The notes beneath the pieces were generated by a model. It was given only the letters and a program-made list of their open reading frames with translations. It ran no database searches and was not told where the DNA came from. Source: Cladorhizidae sp. MBARI D1340-BT2 (lineage: Eukaryota > Porifera > Demospongiae > Poecilosclerida > Cladorhizidae). Taken from it: a stretch of DNA of 64,000 bases. The DNA lies in NCBI GenBank assembly GCA_028752905.1, contig JAQNBH010000015.1:31703529-31767528 (forward strand). The letters are read 5' to 3'. A program made the position numbers and the translations under genes. Positions 15,501 through 25,800 of the stretch are shown in pieces. The stretch's first letter is position 1; each line of letters begins with the position of its first letter.

Positions 15501-16520
15501 TCACATATTACTATCATTAGGCATGTACTCACATATTACTATCATTAGGCAAGCACTCACATATTACTATCATTAGGCATGCACTCACATTACTATCATT
15601 AGACATGCACTCACATATTACTATCATTAGGCATGCACTCACATATTACTATCATTAGGCATGCACTCACATATTACTATCATTAGACATGCACTCACAT
15701 ATTACTATCATTAGGCATGCACTCACATATTACTATCATTAGGCATGCACTCACATATTACTATCATTAGGCATGCACTCACATATTACTATCATTAGGC
15801 ATGCACTCCCATATTACTATCATTAGGCGTGCACTCACATATTACTATCATTAGGTATGCACTCACATATTACTATCATTAGGCATGCACTCACATATTA
15901 CTATCATTAGGCGTGCACTCACATATTACTATCATTAGGTATGCACTCACATATTACTATCATTAGGCATGCACTCACATATTACTATCATTAGACATGC
16001 ACTCACATATTACTATCATTAGGCATGCACTCACATATTACTATCATTAGGCATGCACTCACATATTACTATCATTAGGCATGCACTCGCATATTACTAT
16101 CATTAGACATGCACTCACATATTACTATCATTAGACATGCACTAACATATTACTATCATTAGACATGCACTCACATATTACTATCATTAGACGTGCACTC
16201 GCATATTACTATCATTAGGCGTGCACTCACATATTACTATCATTAGGCATGCACTAACATATTACTATCATTAGACATGCACTCACATATTACTATCATT
16301 AGACATGCACTCACATATTACTATCATTAGGCATGCACTCACATATTACTATCATTAGGCATGCACTCACATATTAATCATTAGGCATGCACTATATATA
16401 ATATATTGATTGTATGTTCCAGGCAAGACATCGGAACTGCCTGCCGACGTGAATACTGACAAGATGCTCCCCAAGACATCCGGTTGGTCCAGTTACGTGC
16501 ATCGGTGGACTGGCTACTAA
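450..16520 (+). CDS. GCC2: GRIP-domain golgin, GCC2/GCC185-like, C-terminal part (3 exons)
   Basis: Golgin with a C-terminal GRIP domain, a module that in this family binds Arl1/Rab GTPases on trans-Golgi membranes and helps tether transport vesicles. Joining 450-519, 7831-7936 and 16423-16520 gives an open frame through phases 0 and 1 to a TAA stop. The product reads NMEYLKNVILK, then FLHNEGEEKKALVPIIEKLL, then an ending SGWSSYVHRWTGY. The first two match the GRIP core (EYLKNV..KFL, LVPVI.TLL.LSPEE). The SGW-SY-H-W-G ending is the form I know from vertebrate GCC2 rather than golgin-97 or golgin-245. Only about 90 C-terminal residues lie in the window; the long coiled coil must be to the left. 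The two introns are 7.3 and 8.5 kb, each mostly minisatellite. GRIP membership is secure; the GCC2 assignment is inference from the tail. Confidence 0.75.
545..676. repeat. Tandem duplication, about 65 bp, two copies
   Basis: Two nearly identical copies share GAGATTATTACTAGCACGG and then GCATGCAAATAA, ending CAGTACATTATTTCTA. Each copy contains the octamer ATGCAAAT. It lies at the 5' side of the golgin intron. Confidence 0.8.
850..1170. repeat. Degenerate minisatellite, about 25-35 bp units
   Basis: The motif TCATGTGACT followed by a TGCACACA-GTATAA type segment recurs about ten times with frequent small indels. It is intronic in the golgin gene. Confidence 0.75.
1440..1716. repeat. AT-rich simple sequence (TA)n / TATACATGTA
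   Basis: Almost pure alternating A/T with interspersed TACATGTATA palindromes. The open frames across it are low-complexity Tyr/Ile runs and are not genes. Confidence 0.9.
1790..1859. repeat. Small 70-bp inverted-repeat element
   Basis: It begins GACCCTTTACTA and ends with the reverse complement of that (12 bp). The left half (GACCCTTTAC, then AATTATGGACACC) recurs at about 19120-19150, so this is a dispersed repeat. It could be a miniature transposon or a fragment of one. Confidence 0.45.
2178..6452. repeat. 24-bp minisatellite array, about 175 copies, with an inverted end
   Basis: The unit contains TTGACTACCTTAGTGAAGGA plus CCAG. Because 24 is a multiple of 3, all frames stay open for long stretches, giving false proteins such as (VKDQLTTL)n and (LSEGPVDY)n. 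Indels of 1, 9 or 10 bases break the frames. The last two copies, from about 6400 to 6452, are inverted relative to the rest. The array fills much of the first visible golgin intron. Confidence 0.95.
6453..7830. other. Remainder of golgin intron
   Basis: Unique-looking intron sequence with a run of about 20 C at 7155-7173. I see no supported exon, RNA gene or transposon protein in it. Confidence 0.5.
7831..7936 (+). CDS. GCC2: Golgin exon: core of GRIP domain
   Basis: The acceptor is TATGTCCAG and the donor GTTTAAG. The exon is 106 nt: 35 codons plus one base. It encodes FLHNEGEEKKALVPIIEKLL followed by LLNPHEAKFLEDTIQ. In frame with exon 450-519 it gives KNVILK-FLHNEGE, the expected GRIP order. 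The donor is weak at +3/+4, which is odd for an essential exon. Confidence 0.75.
8236..16391. repeat. 28-bp satellite-like array, about 290 copies
   Basis: The unit contains ACTCACATATTACTATCATT followed by AGACATGC or AGGCATGC. It is one uninterrupted array of 8.2 kb with very little divergence. Rare variants mark higher-order duplications (see findings). It fills the last golgin intron and stops about 30 bp before the final exon's acceptor. Confidence 0.97.
16423..16520 (+). CDS. GCC2: Golgin last exon with stop codon
   Basis: The acceptor is TGTATGTTCCAG. The exon is 98 nt, entered in phase 1 and ending in TAA at 16518-16520. It encodes KTSELPADVNTDKMLPKTS then GWSSYVHRWTGY. The aromatic tail is the post-GRIP signature of GCC2. 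An AATATA hexamer at about 16554 could serve as a variant poly(A) signal. Confidence 0.75.
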
Positions 16521-16671
16521 AGAAGATGGCGAGGGAAGGGAGGGTTTTTTAAAATATAAATAGGACAAAAATACATGTATCATTCAGCAATACACTTCTC
16601 AAATATAAACACAGAAAAAGTGGACAAAACCGAACAGAGTATTGTACAATGCACAGGAGGAGATCTACTTG
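16521..16671. other. Convergent 3' ends of golgin and AMT genes
   Basis: Only 151 bp separate the two stop codons, so the 3' UTRs very likely share or overlap this interval. No canonical AATAAA is visible on either strand here; AATATA occurs on the + strand and TTTATATTT on the - strand. Confidence 0.6.
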
Positions 16672-16893
16672 CTAAAGACTGCTGTTATCGTCTTCATCGA
16701 GCTGCAGGAAGTTGACGCCATGATGACCATAGCCAACACCATGGTCCACCTTGGCCGCTCCACTCCCAGTTCCAGTTCCTCCGGTCCCGGTTCCCGTTTG
16801 CAGTGACGGCAAAGGAGTTGTGTTCAGGGACCCGTAATTGCTGGAACCGCAGGGCTTGGTTCCAAAATTACTTGGCTGCTTGAGATAGCCACG
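16672..16893 (-). CDS. AMT: AMT exon 16, C-terminal tail and stop
   Basis: 73 codons plus TAG; acceptor CCTCCCTGACAG in phase 0. Low-complexity hydrophilic tail with a Gly/Thr run (TGTGTGGTGTGSG) and a His/Gly segment (DHGVGYGHHG), ending acidic LDEDDNSSL. It is presumably cytosolic and disordered. Confidence 0.82.
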   Translation of the reverse strand, partial: RGYLKQPSNFGTKPCGSSNYGSLNTTPLPSLQTGTGTGGTGTGSGAAKVDHGVGYGHHGVNFLQLDEDDNSSL

Positions 16894-19800
16894 CTGTCAG
16901 GGAGGAAAAGGAAGAAGAACTCTTTAGTGTCCCATGTCAATATGATGTTGTACAAAAATATTGTGATACCTTGGATGTTGGCTGGGCATACAAAAAAATA
17001 CCCCCCTCCCCCAATCACTCATTTTCTCTACACTCTCTCTTGTTCATCTTCCCACCCATCTCCAAGTGAGAAGTGAGGATGGTCGGAGATAAAGATGGGA
17101 CCCATATCAACTCCCCTTTTGTGGAAGAGCACACACACACAAAATATATATATATATACCCCATTTAAATATATCTTTCTACAGAATAAAACTAGCCCCA
17201 CACGACAGTAATTATAGAAGAATACAGACATATATACCTGTATTGCTGTTCCGCCTCCATAGACTCTTACAAGGGGCTCGTTATTTCCTGGCGGTATAAT
17301 CTCTGCCATCACATCTCTGCCCGTGATGCTCTCATCAAGTACCTCTATATAGCCAAAGTCTTCCTCGGGGGTGGTCAACAGCCAACCCCCACGATAGACA
17401 AGAGGAGGTGGGTACTTGCCATCAGCCTTCTGAGGAGTCAGAAACAGGACTCTAGGAATGACCAGTGAGAAGAAGCAGCATCAACATAATGGCGATGCAA
17501 ATAAACTATGCAACACAAGCTTGTCTGTGTCCTGTTATAAACCATGCAACACAAGCTATCTGTCCTGTTATAAACCATGCAACACAAGCTTGTCTGTGTC
17601 CTGTTATAAGCCATGCAACACAAGCTATCTGTGTCCTGTTATAAACCATGCAACACAAGCTATCTGTGTCCTGTTATAAACCATGCAACACAAGCTTGTC
17701 TGTGTCCTGTTATAAACCATGCAACACAAGCTTGTCTGTGTCCTGTTATAAACCATGCAATATATACAAGCTATGTGTCCTGTTATAAACCATGCAACAC
17801 AAGCTGTCTGTGTCCTGTTATAAACCATGCAACACGAGCTGTGTCCTGTTATAAACCATGCAACACAAGCTATCTGTGTCGTGTTATAAACCATGCAACA
17901 CAAGCTCTCTGTGTCCTGTTATAAACCATGCAACACAAGCTTGTCTGTGTCCTGTTATAAACCATGCAACACGAGCTATCCGTGTCCTGTTATAAACCAT
18001 GCAACACAAGCTATCTGTGTCCTGTTATAAACCATGCAACACAAGCTATCTGTGTCCTGTTATAAACCATGCAACACAAGCTATCTGTGTCCTGTTATAA
18101 ACCATGCAACACAAGCTTGTCTGTGTCCTGTTATAAACCATGCAACACAAGCTATCTGTGTCCTGTTATAAACCATGCAACACAAGCTATCTGTGTCCTG
18201 TTATAAACCATGCAACACAAGCTATCTGTGTCCTGTTATAAACCATGCAACACAAGCTATCTGTGTCCTGTTATAAACCATGCAACACAAGCTATCTGTG
18301 TCCTGTTATAAACCTTGCAACACAAGCTTGTCTGTGTCCTGTTATAAACCATGCAACACAAGCTATCTGTGTCCTGTTATAAACCATGCAACACAAGCTA
18401 TCTGTGTCCTGTTATAAACCATGCAACACAAGCTTGTCTGTGTCCTGTTATAAACCATGTAACAAGCTATCTGTGTCTTGTTATAAACCATGCAACACAA
18501 GCTATCTGTGTCCTGTTATAAATGCAACACAAGTTATCTGTGTCCTGTTATAAACCATGCAACACAAGCTATCTGTGTCCTGTTATAAACCATGCAACAC
18601 AAGCTTGTCGTGTTATAAACCATGCAACACAAGCTATATGGGTCCTGTTATAAACCATGCAACACAAGCTATCTGTGTCCTGTTATAAACCATGCAACAC
18701 AAGCTATCTGTGTCCTGTTATAAACCATGCAACACAAGCTATCTGTGTCCTGTTATAAACCATGCAACACAAGCTTGTCTGTGTCCTATTATAAACCATG
18801 CAACACAAGCTTGTCTGTGTCCTGTTATAAACCATGCAATCTGTGTCCTGTTATAAACCATGCAACAAGCTCTGTCCTGTTATAAACCATGCAACACAAG
18901 CTTGTCTGTGTCCTGTTATAAAACATGCAACACAAACTTGCATGTGTCCTGTAAATTTTAATTAAGTTAATTATTGATGGTCATTGTATTCTACTATCAA
19001 CTACTGAGTTTAAGGGTTCATATAGTTCATTCGTATAGGTTCATATATGGGGAAAAGCCAGAAACAAGAAGGAAAAAATGACAACGAGGCTGTGCCCATG
19101 TAGAGCACAACCTGTTAGATGACCCTTTACCAATTAAAATTATGGACACCAAAATTACACATGATAGGCGTGTAAACATCATACACATGATTTTTAAATG
19201 GAAAAACAATAAACTGGTTTTGAGGCCAAAACTAGATTAAATGCAACGGGTTTGTTCAGGATTAAAACATGGTAGGTTTGAGGGTTAATACTTGGTAGAT
19301 TTGAGGGGTTAAACATAATGGGGTTAAAGATTAAACATAATGGGTATAAGGGTTCAACATAATGGGTGGGTGGGTATCAGGGTTAAACATAATGAGTTTA
19401 AGGGTTAAATCATGATAGGTTTGAGGGTTAAAGGAAAGGGCAGGGAGGTGGGAGTGAAGCCACACCCTGTGGCTACAACGAAATGAAACTGCGCATGTTA
19501 TGTAGGGCCAGCCCACCTGTTCAAGAGCCAGACAAAAGGCTTGATGGGGATGACGTAGAGAATGAAGTAGGTGATGAAGGAGCCGACTAGACCGATAGAT
19601 ATCATCATCAGTGTCCCCAGGACCTGTGCTAGGAGCCTCTCCCAGTAGCTCTGTTTGTGAACAACAACAACACAAGACCTGATGCCGCTACTAACTCTCA
19701 TAGAGCAACATTGAAACAGCCTAAACACATTTCCTTCCTCCTACATAGCCTCAGCCACCAGTGAGGCTGGCACACGCACACCACATACACAAAATACACC

Positions 19801-22800
19801 GCATACACAAAACACACCACATACACAAAACACACACCACATACACAACACACACCACATACACAAAACACACACCGCATACACAAAATACACCGCATAC
19901 ACAAAACACACACCACATACACAAAACACACAACACACACACCACATACACACCGCATACACAAAACACACACCACATACACAAAACACACTGCATACAC
20001 AAAACACACACCACATACACAAAACACACCGCATACACAAAACACACACCGCATACACAAAACACACCACCGCATACACAAAACACACTGCATACACAAC
20101 ACCACATACACAAAACACACCGCATACACAAAACACACACCACATACACAAAACACACACCGCATACACAAAACACCACATACACAAAACACACAACGCA
20201 TACACAAAACACACCACATACACAAAACACACCACATACACAAAACACACACCACACAAAACACGCCACATACACAAAACACACCACATACACAAAACAT
20301 ACACAAAACACACACCGCATACACAAAACACACCACATACACACCGCATACACAAAACATACCACATACACAAAAAACACCGCATACACAAAACACACAC
20401 CGCATACACACCACATACACAAAACACACACCGCATACACAAAACACACACCGCATACACAAAACACACACCACATACACAAAACACACACCACATACAC
20501 AAAACACACACCACATACACAAAACACACACCACATACACAAAACACACACACCACATACACACCGCATACACAAAACACACACCACATACACAAAACAC
20601 ACCGCATACACAAAACACACACCACATACACAAAACACACACCACATACACAAAACACACACCACATACACAAAACACACACCACATACACAAAACACAC
20701 ACCACACACAACACATACAGTACACAAAACACACACCACATACACAAAACACACACAAAACACACACCGCAAACACAAAACACACCACATACACAAAACA
20801 CACACCGCATACACAAAACACACACCACATACGCATAAAGGCTGGTTCACAATACCATGCAAACAGCGAACGCCATCTCGAGTCGCATCCTGAAGTGTCC
20901 TAAAGTGTTGTGTGAACCGTTAGCGTCCGTATGCGTTCTAGCTTCAGGACGCAACGCATCGCGATGTTCGGATAGACTCGAGTTCTATTTTTGCGTCCAG
21001 GTGTGAAGCATCTAATCCGTCCAGCCAATCAGATTGCTTCTTTATCGCATGTGATTTTGTCAACCTGCGCATTATTCACTAAGCGGAGTTTCTAAGCAAT
21101 GGATGTGCTCCTCGTAATCATCATCAGCTCTCAGAGCTGTCGTCGAAGTCGGATTCCCAAGTATTCGCCATCTTCAATAAGGAGGTCAAAGGTCGGAATT
21201 CCGTTCACAATGCGCGTCTTGGAACAATATTGTGAACCATGGGGACGTGGTAGAATCCTACTTCTGAGGACGCGACGCAGCAGAGAAAAGGTATTGTGAA
21301 CCAGCCTTAACACACACCACATAAACACACTAATACCAAATGAGGAAGTCGAAGGTGACAGTAGCAGAGTCCTTCAAATGCAGCGTGGAGGTTGCACTGA
21401 GAGACATGATCGCACAGGAATAACCCTGTAGCTATGACACTCCACAGACCACTGCAAGGAAGGGGTTAAAGTGAACAAACAAACAAACCAGAATCCATTC
21501 CCAGGTGCACCAGCCCAAGACCCACGCCACCTGCCCATGACTTGGTGGGATGCCGTTTTTTAAAAGCTTTTGTCTCGACAGAGAAGCAACCGATGTTGAC
21601 TGCAGCTGTTGTTTTATGCCGAGTCAGCAAGACCACGAACCATATTGACCTAAAGTGGGAAGAGATAGAACGGCCTATAGTTAGAGGAAACTCCTTTTAT
21701 AGATCTAGCTAGCTGGATTAATAAGAGGGCTAGATGACTTCTCAGCCATTGTGATGGTTCCACAAAGGATGTCCCCAGTGGTGTCTTCGTTACATAGGTA
21801 AGAAGAAGTGGTCATTTCTTGATTCTTTTGGTTTTTTCATCATTAAATAACAATAATAGTTTTAACCTACAAAACGTTCCTTAGCAACTTGTTATATAGC
21901 AGCTTCGAAGATGTTTCTAAAGTTATTAGCTGCAAAATCATTCCCATCCTCCCCTCCTGCCTTGAATCTTTTTAAGGTAGTGCACTGCAGACCTAAAGAA
22001 ATAGTATCCATCCTCAAGGACACTTTTCTCTGTATCCAGCTCCCAATCCTTTCTCCCACGCACATACCTTAGTGAAGGCCTCAGCCATAGCTCTGGCCCC
22101 AAATTGGAGCTTGTGAGATGGTAGACGAGTACCACAACACAGAGTTCTTAGAAACTGAATTGGGTATTGTGTCGTCAAAGGATTTCAATGTCAAGTGCAA
22201 GCTTTTCATTCTCTTCCATCCAAGCCCTAAGACTTCTTAACCATTGCAAGATATGTTTGTCTCTCTGTTAGCAGGATTACACAAAAACTTACACATGGGT
22301 TTTCATGAAGTTTCATGGACAGATTAGGCAAAGTGAATTCTGGCGGTGATCAGGATTCTGTAGCACTTTTAAGATTTCTCAACCACTGCGAGATAGAGCA
22401 CATTCTCCCCTCCATATTTCCTCTGTCAAAAATTATTGGGATTGGCAGAGGTTTGGCAGAGGTTTGCAGTCTTTGATTGCTCTCGTTGCCTCTAACTTTA
22501 TAATTGCATTCTAATCCCGGGGTTGGGGGTGGGGGGATCTAAGCAAAAAAAATTATATATGATTCTAAAAATAAAATAAAATCTTGTGGTTACGACCTTG
22601 GTGCTCCATAGAATCTGCGCACTTTACTGGATGAACTTGATATATAGCTCAAAAGATAGATCTCTCTGTGCAAGTGCTGCATAGGTATATCTATGTGAGA
22701 GTTAACTGCAGCCAAAGTAGAGTGCTTCAAAATAATGAAGGCCTGAGTTAGCGTGGAAAGTGCAAGAAAGTTGAAATTGGTACCTGTGGCTAGAGGAAGC

Positions 22801-25800
22801 TCTGTACTTGGGTTGCCTTAAGGTGGGAGAATTTTTTCCAACTCACGTGCTTGACCACTGACTACTTACTGTTTTAGTGATTTAAGAGAACACTCACCCC
22901 ATAGAGCAGAGCCACAGATACCAAGTTCAACTGGCTAGCACTTTCCATACTTGCAGCTAACTCAGGCCTTCAAGATTTTGAGGTACTCCACCACTTTGGC
23001 TGCAGTTAACTCTGGCATAGATATACTATGCAGCACTTTCAGTATCAAAAGAGCACACAGAGAGATCTATCTTTTGAGCTTTACATAAGGTTCACAAAGT
23101 AAAGTGTGCAGAATCTATGGGCACCCCAGTCGTAACCATATGATTAAAATTAAAAAAAGTGATTTTGTCCCCTGGCTCAAGGAACATGATCGAATATATT
23201 CTAAATATGTTCCATCCATTTTCAAATTCATCAATTCCAAATACTTTGAGATCGTATGTATAAATTTTCACACATAATTAATCAACACGTTGTTCTTCCT
23301 GCATATTACAGCAATTAGTGGCACGGGCAAAGCTCTGTTATACGACCTGTTCTTACAGCAAAAGCTGTCCTGCATTTGCACCTGAGAAGCTCATTGATTG
23401 CTAGTGGAGCAGGAAGATTTGCAGGGATAATCCTGGGTGACCTATCACCATTTCCATCTGTCTAGTATCCATTAGGGTAAGGATCAAGGAACATTTCAAT
23501 GGCACATGAGCTTGAGCTAAGATTCTCCACGGCTTAAGAAAATGCTCCATGAGTGTGCCTGACATGGGAAGCCATTTTATCTGCTATGGCATGTAGTTGG
23601 TAAATATATGCCATCTCAGGTATGGAATTCTGTCAACTGTACCACATGTGGGCCTGCAGTCAAAAGCTTCCAGTGCCAGAAGCTTCCAGTGCCAAAAGCT
23701 TCCAGTGCCAGAAGCTTCCAGTGCCAGAAGCTTCCAGTGTCAGAAGCTACCAGTGCCAGAAGCTTCCAGTGCCAGAAGCTTCCAGTGCCAGAAGCTTCCA
23801 GTGTCAGAAGCTTCCAGTGCCAGAAGCTTCTTCCAGTGCCAGAAGCTTCTTCCAGTGCCAGAAGCTTCCAGTGCCAGAAGCTAATCCTCAGAGACATCGT
23901 TGACAACCAGCCTGACGAAGGCATTGATGACCATTTCATCAGCCTCCAAGAAGCATTTAAACCAAGTCAGCTTGTGGAAACCAACCAACTTTCCAGTGTC
24001 ATCATTACCAATAACATCTTGGAAACCCAGCAAGGCTTTTGATCTTGGCTCTCCCAAGACTTCCCAGATTGGTTGGGACAATTGAAATCCCTTATATGTA
24101 GGTAAGAATGCAATATGATCACATCCGTATCCAACAACAATTCCAAGCTTTCAGGTCCTGGCCTTTCTTTGGACGCCATGATAAATCACGAGGGGTCGGC
24201 TTCTTCATGGCTGTTGTCATATTCCAGTCAAGTGGTTTTTCCATTCTTACACTATAGTTGTCATGGCAGAATTCCTTGTTGTCAATAACCACATGCTCAG
24301 CAAGATACTCAATGATGACTTTTTCCCCCATTGCATGTTAAGAATGTCTAGTCAATATGTCCTCTCACTTGCTATTGTAAGGTGCTGACACCCCGAGCCT
24401 CCAACCTTGCAGCTCTTGTAATTTTTAGGGATTCTTGTTTAGGATGTATGAGATCTCCTGAGAGATTGTCTGGACTGCTTTGACAGAGCCAGTGCCTGAA
24501 GTTGGAGTGATGGTGCGGTGGGTGCCAGTTTTTGCAAGGTACTCAACCAACAACTGCAACCTTATGACCAGACAATATCGTCTTCTATTACTTGACTCCA
24601 TTCCAAATTGGGCAGGGTCCTATACACAAGGAGGGGCTCAACTTTGCTTGCAACAACGGAGCCATTTGGACGAAAGAGAGATCTCTCGGAGTGAGTGTGA
24701 ATTCACGGTTCTCAATTGCATTATTTCGATCAATGTCCTGATTTGTCTGATTGAGAAACATTAACAGTGCCTTAAAAATATATATATATTATAATATGTG
24801 GGGCGGAGTTATTTTCAAGTTCAGTATGAGTGAGAGAAAAAATGCCTGAAGCTTGGATTCCAGTTTGAAGAGCTTCACTATCATCTGCCCTAAAGCAAAG
24901 CGGTGTCTTGACTACCAGATTATGGAAACAATCTAGTCTGCCACACTTTAGTGGCCGTTTGGAGTTTAGGCTTCTCAATCTCAAAGGCTATCTTCGATAT
25001 TGAGCCACTATTGACCTTTGTGGTGCTCCTTCTCCTATAGAAACATGCGGAGATGGAGTGTAGAGGCTTTACCTGAGCTTACGGAAGCTGCTAGCTGGTG
25101 GATGACGCCAAGCGCTAGCAATGAAGGTAGGAAAATGCCAACTAAAATTGTGTGCGCAAATAATTTTCAATGTGTAGCTAGCTAGCTTATCTTGCTAGAT
25201 AGAGCTATAAGGCTTAGGCATGCTAGTAATGGATTCTTGTAAGCAGCGTCTTCTTTTCTAGAAGTGCAATACTGACATATAAACAAGTTTAAAACCAGCT
25301 AGCTCTTCTTTTAGTGGGACCAGTCTTCACTAAAATCGCTATTGACGGCAATCGCCCTTCAAAGCCTGCATGCACATGATGCCAATTAGCATCTATCACA
25401 ATTAATTTGTTACCCAACCATTTATCTGAGATCAACTATCGGGGTTTTATACAGAGGGGAACCCTCCCCCCTCCCTTGCCCAGAAATCTTGTGAAAATGT
25501 AGTCAATAATTTGACAGACAATCTTGGACATGAACCCTAAGCCAACAACATCCACAGGTACTAATAAGTGTATGTCAACTAACTGTGTCCTAGAATGTTA
25601 CTAGAACTGATTCGACGATTTTTTCCCTTTAAGCACTTCATCAAAGCTGACCGAGGATAGTTCTGGACCGGCAATTGCTCTTCTTGTGAGGTTAGCATCA
25701 TTCAGTCTATTGCGAAGTCTTTTACTTCATGCGGCTGAACGACCTCTGGACTGCAGCCGTTCCTACGGGAAGAAGGAGAAGAATGTTGAGAAGCTTGAAC

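Noticed and set aside
8236..16391. CRISPR-like appearance of the 28-bp array
   Set aside because: There are no unique spacers; units follow each other directly, and the genome is eukaryotic.
17425..17435. Alternative acceptor CTCCTCAG for AMT exon 15
   Set aside because: It gives the wrong phase after exon 14; the acceptor ending at 17452 gives an unbroken frame and the expected Arg-Val.
17458..17924. Frames reading CYKPCNTSYL repeats
   Set aside because: Translations of the 35-bp array in intron 14.
19698..20903. Three overlapping open frames of about 370 codons reading Cys/Val/Phe repeats (- strand) and a Thr/His frame (+ strand)
   Set aside because: They are translations of the 16-bp CA-rich array, open because the strand lacks the bases needed for stops, and they lie in AMT intron 13.
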